A program made the position numbers and the translations under genes. A DNA stretch of 13,240 nucleotides, taken from an uncultured Bacillota bacterium (GTDB lineage: Bacteria > Bacillota_I > Bacilli_A > RFN20 > CAG-449). The first letter of the stretch is position 1. Every line of letters starts with the position of its first letter. Of the stretch, positions 7,029-13,240 are shown piece after piece. A model generated the notes under the pieces. That model had not been told where the DNA came from, did not search any database, and saw nothing but the letters and a program-made list of their open reading frames with translations. The stretch spans positions 1 to 13,240 of the forward strand of contig CAJKZK010000042.1 in assembly GCA_905204225.1 (NCBI GenBank), given 5' to 3'.

Positions 7029-8380
7029 TGTACACACTTTCTCCTTTATTTATTTTTAAAATCATTTTTTCTATTGAGATTTTTATAATAGAATTCTTTT
7101 TGTCTTTTTCATTAAAGAAAAGAAAAAATTTTATCATTAGATTTCTTATTTCATCTATAATATATTTCCTTTTAGTTTTATCTTTACCAATTCCTTTTTC
7201 AAATGCTTATTACACAACATTTTTATTTTTAATAACTTTTATTTTTAGTCTCTTTCCTTTATTTATTTCATTTGAAGAAAAGATTTTAAATATTTTATTT
7301 ATTGCTTTTTTTAGTTATTCACTTCAACATATAAGTTATGCTGCAAGCCAATTAATATTAGTAGGAACAGGCTTAAATTCAATTGGTTCTATTGGAAATT
7401 ATGGAAGTGAACAAATAATTTTCGACAAACAAAATTCTAGTCAATTAATTTGTTTTTTTATTGAAATTGAATGCTTTTTATTCATTACTTTTATTGGTAT
7501 TTTTATTTTTCAAAATAAAATAAAAAGAACAAAAGGACTTAATATCTCTAATATTGGTCTTTTTTCTTTTTCAGGAATTATGATTTTAGTAGCAATTATA
7601 ATTAATTCTATTGTTGTTTATAATGAAAATCTTCACACAAAATCAATTCTTTTGCTTTTTTATTTTTTATCAATGAACATTTGTATTATTGCTTTTGTTT
7701 TGGAATTTTCTTTAGATGATATGAAACACCTACAAAAAGAATTACAAATTGTAAAAATGATGTGGGATAAAGATCGAGATCATTATGAATTATCAAGCCA
7801 AGCAATTAAAATGTTGAATGTAAAATACCATGATTTAAAACATCAAATTGAAAACATGAAAAATGTTAATGATCTTAGTGCCAATGCTTTATCTTCTCTT
7901 GAAAAATATGTTAATACTTATGATTCTGTTATATCAACTGGTAATCATGCTCTCGATGTTGTCTTAACTGAAAAAACTTTATTTTGCCACGATAAATCAA
8001 TTCAGCTAACTTCATTAGTTGATGGTAAACTTCTTAATTTTATGGAAAATGTAGATATTTATTCTTTTTTTGATAACGCAATTTCTAATGCAATTAGAGA
8101 AGTAAGTTCTTATTCAAATTCTGATCAAAAATTTATTCGTATTACTTTAAAAAATATAGAATATATGATTCATATACATATTGAAAATTATTGTAATCAT
8201 CAAATAAAAATAAAAAACGGACTTATTAAATCAACTAAAGAAGATAAAGACAATCATGGTTATGGGTTATTATCTATGCAAACTACTATCGAAAAATATA
8301 ATGGTGACATGTATATTCATCAAGCAAATTCTATGTTTATGGTTGATGTTTTAATTCCGTTAAATACAAATAAAAAGTAA
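7028..8380 (+). CDS. AgrC-like GHKL sensor histidine kinase
   Basis: This is a membrane kinase paired with the LytTR regulator upstream. The first 230 residues contain about seven hydrophobic segments (roughly 8-28, 36-53, 62-81, 86-105, 139-161, 175-197, 205-227), the input layout of AgrC-type peptide sensors. A short coiled linker leads to the phosphoacceptor box KYHDLKHQIENM, with H268 the likely site. The GHKL ATPase domain follows, with the N box FFDNAISNAIREV (N350, N354) and the G box HGYGLLSM (410-417). The usual extra N-terminal catalytic features of HisKA kinases are absent, as expected for this class. The start overlaps the regulator stop by one base. No agrB or agrD-like gene is in the window, so the ligand is not evident; it could be an external peptide, a glycan product or an envelope signal. 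Confidence 0.94.
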   Translation: MYTLSPLFIFKIIFSIEIFIIEFFLSFSLKKRKNFIIRFLISSIIYFLLVLSLPIPFSNAYYTTFLFLITFIFSLFPLFISFEEKILNILFIAFFSYSLQHISYAASQLILVGTGLNSIGSIGNYGSEQIIFDKQNSSQLICFFIEIECFLFITFIGIFIFQNKIKRTKGLNISNIGLFSFSGIMILVAIIINSIVVYNENLHTKSILLLFYFLSMNICIIAFVLEFSLDDMKHLQKELQIVKMMWDKDRDHYELSSQAIKMLNVKYHDLKHQIENMKNVNDLSANALSSLEKYVNTYDSVISTGNHALDVVLTEKTLFCHDKSIQLTSLVDGKLLNFMENVDIYSFFDNAISNAIREVSSYSNSDQKFIRITLKNIEYMIHIHIENYCNHQIKIKNGLIKSTKEDKDNHGYGLLSMQTTIEKYNGDMYIHQANSMFMVDVLIPLNTNKK

Positions 8381-8403
8381 TCAAAACAACAACTTACGCA
8401 ATG

Positions 8404-8417
8404 TGTAATCGGTTACA
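8404..8417 (+). promoter_or_regulatory. LacI-family operator / cre site of the GH3 gene
   Basis: TGTAATCGGTTACA matches the catabolite-responsive consensus TGWAANCGNTNWCA at every fixed position and is a near-perfect dyad with the central CG typical of LacI/GalR-family sites. It covers the expected -35 position of the promoter whose -10 is at 8430-8435, so binding should repress. CcpA or a dedicated LacI-type repressor would fit; neither gene is in the window. Confidence 0.8.
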
Positions 8418-8435
8418 AAGATTCTTTGCTATACT
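8416..8435 (+). promoter_or_regulatory. Extended -10 promoter with second dyad, GH3-lipoprotein operon
   Basis: TG (8427-8428), one base, then TATACT (8430-8435) is a strong extended -10. Its 17-bp-spaced -35 position (8407-8412) is not a -35 match and lies in the operator. Between them, CAAAGATTCTTTG (8416-8428) is a perfect inverted repeat around one central base, sharing its first two bases with the operator and its last two with the TG of the extended -10. The SD AAGGAG (8451-8456) follows. The promoter indicates that the GH3 gene can be transcribed separately from the kinase. Confidence 0.7.
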
Positions 8436-8462
8436 AACTTTAAGCCAAGAAAGGAGAAAATT

Positions 8463-11400
8463 ATGGCAAAAAAGAATAAAGCAAAAATTCATATTATAGT
8501 AAGTTCTGCCTCCATTGCTTTTTTATTAGCAATTGGAACAACAGTTCATATTGGTATGAATTCATTTCCACAAGCAATGGATCTTGTTTTTGGAAAAGCA
8601 AACATGAACATCAATAAAGCTGAAGGTTCAGAAAATTGGGATTCCGATTATTATCATTCAACTTATGATCAAAATACAGTTGAAGAAAAAGCAAAAAAAT
8701 TAACAGAAGAGATTATGAATGAAAGTATTGTCTTGTTAAAAAATAAAGATAATGCTCTTCCATTACACCAAACAAATGAAAAAGAAAAAAAAGTTAATGT
8801 TTTTGGTTGGTCTTTTACTTATCCAGCCTATGGAGGTACAGGATCAGGAGCAGCTTCAACATCAAAAAATGTTACGCCATTAGATGGTTTAAAGAATGCT
8901 GGATTCGAAGTGAACCAAACATTATTAGATACATACAAAGATTGGTCTAATAATACTACTCGTTTAACAAATAATGGTACTAAAAAAAATAATGTTCGTC
9001 CTTCTCTTAGTTATTCAAATGCAGAATGGGATTTACCAGAAATGCCATTAAATGAAAAAATCGTTAATGATGCAAAATCATTTTCTGATGTAGCATTAGT
9101 CTACCTTACTCGTATTGGTGGAGAGAATTATGATGTTCCTCTTCATATGGGTGATGATACTTTCTATGCATCTAATAAAACTAAAGATAATACATTTGGA
9201 TACAATCCTAATAAACATTATCTTGAATTAAGTGATGAAGAAGAAGCTATGATTGAACAAATTAAAAAAGGTGGTTTCACTAAAATTTGTATAATTATAA
9301 ATTCTTCAAACCCAATGGAATTAGGAAATTTAAAAAATGACGAAAAAATAAATTCCATACTTTATATAGGTGGTCCTGGTTCAACAGGTTTTAATTCAGT
9401 AGGAAATATTTTAAGTGGCGAAGTTAATCCTTCAGGAAAAACAGCTGACATTTTTCCATGTGATTTTACTTTAAATCCAAGTTATGCAAATTTTGGAGAT
9501 GATTATTATTATAATCCAAATGGAACAAATAAAAGGAGAAACAAATATACAAATATCAATAAATCTAACACATATCTTAATCAAGGATATTTTGTTCAAT
9601 ATGAAGAAGGGATTTATGTAGGTTATAGATATTATGAAACTGCTTTTGAATATGGAAGTATTGATTACAATAAAGAAGTCGCTTTCCCATTTGGGTATGG
9701 ATTAAGTTATACAACATTCAGTCAAAAAATTACTAAACATGATTCTAAAAATGGAAAAATTTCTTTAGATGTTGAAGTTGAAAATACTGGTAAAGTTGCA
9801 GGAAAAGATGTTGTAGAGATTTATTATCGTGCTCCTTATGGTAAAGAAGAAACATGTAATCCAGTTGAAACAGAAAAATCAAGTAAAGTTTTAATAGCTT
9901 TTGATAAAACCAAAATAATTAACCCTGGTGAAAAAGACACTTTACATTTAGATTTTAATATTGAAGATATGGCTTCATTTGATAACGAATTTGAAGGTTG
10001 CTATGTTTTAGATAAAGGTGAATATAATATTTATTTAGGTCAAGATTCTCATAATATATATGATTCATTTACTTATTATCAAAATCAAAAAGAAGTTTAT
10101 AATGAAAATAATCCTCGCCAAAGTGAAATAAATGCTCAAGGTAAGAAAAAAGAAGATACTATCGCAGCAATGAGTGTATTCGATGATGAACTTATTGATT
10201 CAGAAATAATGAAAATGGATAAGTTTTCTCGTAAAGATAAGTTAAAAGATTTACCAAAAGCACCTACTGATCGTGATAGAATTGCTTCAAACGATCTTAT
10301 AGCTGCTCTTACTTCATACGATGCAAGTAAAGATGATATTAACGAAAATGCTACTGAACCTATTTTTTCTAATCAAAATGGTTATTCATTAATTGATTTA
10401 AGAGCTAAAGAATATGATAATCAACTTTATGATAGTTTACTTAATCAAATGTCAAAAGAAGAAATGATTAAATTAGTAACAACTGGTGGTTGGCGAACTG
10501 CAGAAGTTAGTAGTGTAGGAAAGCCTAAATCTTCTGACAATGATGGTCCACAAGCTTTAAAAGTAAATGATTGGGCTGGTGTTTCAGGAAAAGATAATCT
10601 AACTTTAAATGGTTTTCCAAGTGAAGCTATTATTGCTTGTTCATGGAATAGAAAACTCGTTGAAGAATGGGGTTCAATCGTAGGTGAAGAAGGTCTTGCT
10701 TATGGAGTAACTGGCTGGTATGGTCCAGGTGCAAATATTCATCGTTCTCCTTTTGGTGGCCGTAATTTTGAATATTTTTCTGAAGATCCTTTACTTTCTG
10801 GAAAACTATTATCTTCTTTAATTTCTAAAGCCAGTGAAAAAGGTTTAGTTTGTTATACTAAACATTTTGCTTTAAATGATCAAGAATCTTATCGTTCTGG
10901 TTGGGTATATTATAACTTTTCACCTTTATTTACTTGGGTTGACGAACAAGCTGCAAGAGAAATTTATCTTAAAGCATTTGAAATACCTCTTAAAGAAGCT
11001 ACTATGGAAGTTGAATATATAGCAAATGAAGATGGTAGCCATGAAAAGAAAATTATGAGAGCAGCCACTGCCTTAATGTCATCATTTAATGCAATAGGAA
11101 CAACTTGGACAGGTGGTTGTAAGTCCTTGTTAAAATCTCTTCTTCGTGATGAATGGGGATTTAAAGGAACAGTAATTACTGATTATCGTTCTGCTTCAAG
11201 AAGTTTTATGGACATTGATAAAATGGTTAGAAATGGTGGAGATTTAGTTCTTTCTACTACAAATGCAAAATTCAAAGATGAAGAGAGTAATACATCTATG
11301 CAAGCTCTAAGAGATGCATCTCATAATATATTATATTCTTATGCAAATTCTAATCTTATGAATAAAATTGTTCCAGGTTCTATTATCACTTATGATTTAG

Positions 11401-11525
11401 CACCTTGGCAAGTTGGAATTTATATAGGTTGGGGAGTTATTGGTGTAACATCATTAACTTTATCAGCATGGATTGTTTTTAATTTTATAAAATTAACAAA
11501 GAAAAATGAAGGAGATAACAAATAA
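8463..11525 (+). CDS. Permuted GH3 glycoside hydrolase (beta-glucosidase-like), membrane-anchored at both ends
   Basis: This protein is expected to hydrolyse terminal beta-linked sugars from glycans at the outer face of the membrane. Domain order is reversed relative to most GH3 enzymes: the alpha/beta sandwich domain comes first (about 75-420, with GGTGSG 124-129 and FPFGYGLSYTTF 408-419), then the FnIII-like domain (about 421-545), a charged linker, then the TIM barrel (about 645-960). The barrel shows D694 in NDGP, GRNFEYFSEDP (766-776), KHF (800-802) and the nucleophile motif GFKGTVITD, with D907 as nucleophile. E221 in GGENYD is the candidate acid/base. This order is known from Ruminococcus albus and Butyrivibrio enzymes. 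A hydrophobic segment near each end (about 11-31 and 984-1010) is flanked by Lys-rich ends, suggesting both termini are cytoplasmic. The SD AAGGAG is well placed. The stop overlaps the lipoprotein start (TAATG). Specificity cannot be read from sequence. Confidence 0.94.
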   Translation: MAKKNKAKIHIIVSSASIAFLLAIGTTVHIGMNSFPQAMDLVFGKANMNINKAEGSENWDSDYYHSTYDQNTVEEKAKKLTEEIMNESIVLLKNKDNALPLHQTNEKEKKVNVFGWSFTYPAYGGTGSGAASTSKNVTPLDGLKNAGFEVNQTLLDTYKDWSNNTTRLTNNGTKKNNVRPSLSYSNAEWDLPEMPLNEKIVNDAKSFSDVALVYLTRIGGENYDVPLHMGDDTFYASNKTKDNTFGYNPNKHYLELSDEEEAMIEQIKKGGFTKICIIINSSNPMELGNLKNDEKINSILYIGGPGSTGFNSVGNILSGEVNPSGKTADIFPCDFTLNPSYANFGDDYYYNPNGTNKRRNKYTNINKSNTYLNQGYFVQYEEGIYVGYRYYETAFEYGSIDYNKEVAFPFGYGLSYTTFSQKITKHDSKNGKISLDVEVENTGKVAGKDVVEIYYRAPYGKEETCNPVETEKSSKVLIAFDKTKIINPGEKDTLHLDFNIEDMASFDNEFEGCYVLDKGEYNIYLGQDSHNIYDSFTYYQNQKEVYNENNPRQSEINAQGKKKEDTIAAMSVFDDELIDSEIMKMDKFSRKDKLKDLPKAPTDRDRIASNDLIAALTSYDASKDDINENATEPIFSNQNGYSLIDLRAKEYDNQLYDSLLNQMSKEEMIKLVTTGGWRTAEVSSVGKPKSSDNDGPQALKVNDWAGVSGKDNLTLNGFPSEAIIACSWNRKLVEEWGSIVGEEGLAYGVTGWYGPGANIHRSPFGGRNFEYFSEDPLLSGKLLSSLISKASEKGLVCYTKHFALNDQESYRSGWVYYNFSPLFTWVDEQAAREIYLKAFEIPLKEATMEVEYIANEDGSHEKKIMRAATALMSSFNAIGTTWTGGCKSLLKSLLRDEWGFKGTVITDYRSASRSFMDIDKMVRNGGDLVLSTTNAKFKDEESNTSMQALRDASHNILYSYANSNLMNKIVPGSIITYDLAPWQVGIYIGWGVIGVTSLTLSAWIVFNFIKLTKKNEGDNK

Positions 11526-13240
11526 TGAAAAAAAACATTGCTTTATTTTTAAGTGTAGGATTATTATTTTCTCTAGCTTCTTGTGACAATAATATTATTA
11601 ACAATGATTATTCTATTGAAAGTGTTACTATCAAAATTTTAGAAGAAGATGCGCCAGATTCTTTAAGCTGTATTTTACAAGATCAATCTTTAAAATTATC
11701 AGCTTCAGTAACAGGAAGTGGTATATTTTCTTCTAAAGTAAAATATGTTTCTTCAAATCCTGAAGTAGCCCAAGTTTCAAGAAAAGGGTATGTTTTATTT
11801 AATAATATTGGGACAACCACTATTACTTGTTCATCTTATGTTGATGAAAGTAAATTTGATACATTAACATTAGATGTATCTCTTCGTTCTAATGCAAATA
11901 TTGATAAAATAAATAATTATTTAGTTGAAGCAGAAGATGGAGACTTTACTTATGCATCAACAAGTTCAACATCTGATGGTTTAATTAAAGATAACGACGT
12001 TTGTAGTGGAAAAAAATCTGTTGAAAATTTTTCTAATATAGGAAATAAAGTTCTTTATTATTTTTTAAGTGAAGGATATAGTCGTGGTGATTTAACTTTA
12101 CGCATGGCATCAGCAACTAGAAGTACAGATAATAAAAACATGGTTGAAACAAATCTAGATGATGCCATGGAGATTTCAATAAATGACAAACAATTAAATT
12201 TAGCAAACAAAACTTTACCAGGAAAAACTGGTATTGATTGGCAAAATTATGCCGATGTTACTATTAAAAATGTTGAAATGAATAAAGGTATTAATGTTCT
12301 CTCTTTTGTTTCAAAAGTTGGAGCAAGTCTTTCAAATCGTTTAAGATTTCCTAATTTTGATTGTTTCAACTACAATGTTAAAGAATTATCTAATTTAGAA
12401 TTGCCTCCAATTGATATTTCATCAATATCAATAAAAGAAGGGATGGACACTTCTTATTCTCTTAATGAAGATTTCAAAGGTGGTACTCTTATTGTTACTT
12501 ATTCTAATGGTGATACTGAAGAAATTAATATTACTAAAGAAATGTTAGCAAATTTTGATACAAGTTCTTTAGGCACAAAAACTGTTACTCTAAATTATAA
12601 AGATAAACAATTAAATTTTGATATAACTATTAATGGTTGTATTGTATTGAATGAAGTCAAATCTTATAAAGTAGAAGTAGAAGATTCTTCTTCAGTAGAT
12701 TTATCTTTAGCAAAAAAACAAGCTGTTGGTAATTCTGCTTTTGATAAAATTGAAACAGGTAGAACTGATGCTTCTAATTCAGCATGTACAGGTAATATCT
12801 CTGTACCGGGCAATATTATTCAAATTAATTTTATTGCTGAAAAAGCTGGAACATTTGATTTTGGTTTATGCGCTCAATCATGTTCAAATGGAGGTCTAGA
12901 TTCATCTGAAGTTTCTGATTTACTTGAATTTAATCTTAATGATGAAAAGATTGAAAATGTAAGTGGAACAATCAACAAAGCATGCAAAGGAACAAATAAA
13001 TGGAAAGACATGGTTAATTGGACTGATTTAACTATTAAAACTGGTCTTACATTGAAAAAAGGCGAAAATAAAATCACGATTAAATTCACTGATAAAGTTA
13101 CCGAAAGTGGAACTGTACGTGCCCCTAACTTTGATTACTTTACATTTAATGTTACTTCATTAAGCAATACTGAACAAGAAAAAACTATTTCATCAATATC
13201 AATAAAAGAAGGGATGGACACTTCTTATTCTCTTAATGAA
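11525..13240 (+). CDS. Carbohydrate-binding-like lipoprotein with Ig-like repeats (3' end outside window)
   Basis: The reading frame is open for 572 codons to the window edge and is therefore partial. It begins with a lipoprotein signal ending in LASC, so C20 would be lipidated and the protein held on the outer face of the membrane. After it come an Ig-like BIG2-type domain (about 31-120), a CBM6/CBM35-like beta-sandwich starting VEAED (134-138) and closing FPNFDCFNYNV (275-285), a Big_3-type Ig domain (about 297-371), and a second CBM-like module starting VEVED (383-387) and closing APNFDYFTFNV (533-543). A second Big_3 unit then begins at about 553. The repeating unit is 257 residues. The SD AAGGAG (11509-11514) lies in the end of the GH3 gene and the start overlaps its stop by one base, so the two are probably coupled. 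It may present glycan to the hydrolase. A catalytic domain beyond the edge cannot be excluded. Confidence 0.9.
   Translation, partial: MKKNIALFLSVGLLFSLASCDNNIINNDYSIESVTIKILEEDAPDSLSCILQDQSLKLSASVTGSGIFSSKVKYVSSNPEVAQVSRKGYVLFNNIGTTTITCSSYVDESKFDTLTLDVSLRSNANIDKINNYLVEAEDGDFTYASTSSTSDGLIKDNDVCSGKKSVENFSNIGNKVLYYFLSEGYSRGDLTLRMASATRSTDNKNMVETNLDDAMEISINDKQLNLANKTLPGKTGIDWQNYADVTIKNVEMNKGINVLSFVSKVGASLSNRLRFPNFDCFNYNVKELSNLELPPIDISSISIKEGMDTSYSLNEDFKGGTLIVTYSNGDTEEINITKEMLANFDTSSLGTKTVTLNYKDKQLNFDITINGCIVLNEVKSYKVEVEDSSSVDLSLAKKQAVGNSAFDKIETGRTDASNSACTGNISVPGNIIQINFIAEKAGTFDFGLCAQSCSNGGLDSSEVSDLLEFNLNDEKIENVSGTINKACKGTNKWKDMVNWTDLTIKTGLTLKKGENKITIKFTDKVTESGTVRAPNFDYFTFNVTSLSNTEQEKTISSISIKEGMDTSYSLNE
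12415..12469 (+). repeat. 55-bp perfect direct repeat, copy 1
   Basis: This stretch is identical to 13186-13240, 771 bp downstream and in frame. It encodes the start of a Big_3-type domain, ISSISIKEGMDTSYSLNE (298-315). The identity is at DNA level, while the CBM-like modules between the copies have diverged strongly. Confidence 0.95.
13186..13240 (+). repeat. 55-bp perfect direct repeat, copy 2 (cut by window end)
   Basis: This is the second copy of 12415-12469. It still matches at the last base of the window, so the true repeat is at least 55 bp and probably longer. It encodes residues 555-572 of the lipoprotein. Confidence 0.95.

Noticed and set aside
6895..7137. Minus-strand open frame of 80 codons
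   Set aside because: It spans the regulator/kinase junction in antisense and is explained by A/T-rich composition.
8381..8462. Small AgrD-like peptide gene after the kinase
   Set aside because: No start codon with an SD opens a usable frame in this 82-bp gap, which is filled by the promoter and operator.
12874..13089. Minus-strand open frame of 71 codons
   Set aside because: It is antisense to the lipoprotein gene, which has a clear lipobox and domain repeats in the plus frame.

Overview
The window is very AT-rich, with A/T-dominated codons, TAA/TAG stops only, strong GGAGG-type ribosome binding sites, and short gaps. It looks like a low-GC Bacillota chromosome of the Erysipelotrichia / gut 'Bacilli' (RF39-like, Mollicutes-related) type. 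Trp is encoded by TGG and no reading frame depends on reading through TGA, so the Mycoplasma code is not in use. The lineage is inferred from style and gene content; no marker gene fixes it.

Left part (1-4305), housekeeping: a promoter and a tetrahydrofolate (THF) riboswitch lead into a folate-family ECF transporter S component with an unusual N-terminal membrane extension. A DegV/FakB-type fatty-acid-binding protein follows, then NAD-dependent DNA ligase (ligA) on the opposite strand. degV and ligA converge and overlap by 4 bp, and one terminator hairpin encodes the last residues of both proteins.

Middle part (4340-6246): two poorly characterised genes diverge from a 153-bp AT-rich intergenic region. 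On the minus strand is a two-domain fibronectin III protein with no signal peptide and nine cysteines in its last 33 residues. On the plus strand is an exported or membrane-anchored 347-residue protein with a probable Ig-like domain and otherwise unknown function.

Right part (6318-13240), a sensing and surface-glycan module: a LytTR response regulator and an AgrC-like GHKL histidine kinase overlap by one base (TAATG). Next comes a promoter with a LacI/CcpA-type operator. It drives a 1020-residue GH3 glycoside hydrolase with permuted domain order and a transmembrane segment at each end. This gene overlaps by one base (TAATG) a lipoprotein gene that runs off the window. The lipoprotein carries Ig-like domains and carbohydrate-binding-like modules in a repeating unit. 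The simplest reading is a surface enzyme plus a glycan-binding partner made together under sugar control, next to a two-component system that may sense a related signal.

No tRNA, rRNA, CRISPR array, transposase or attachment site was seen, and no gene-free stretch exceeds 300 bp.
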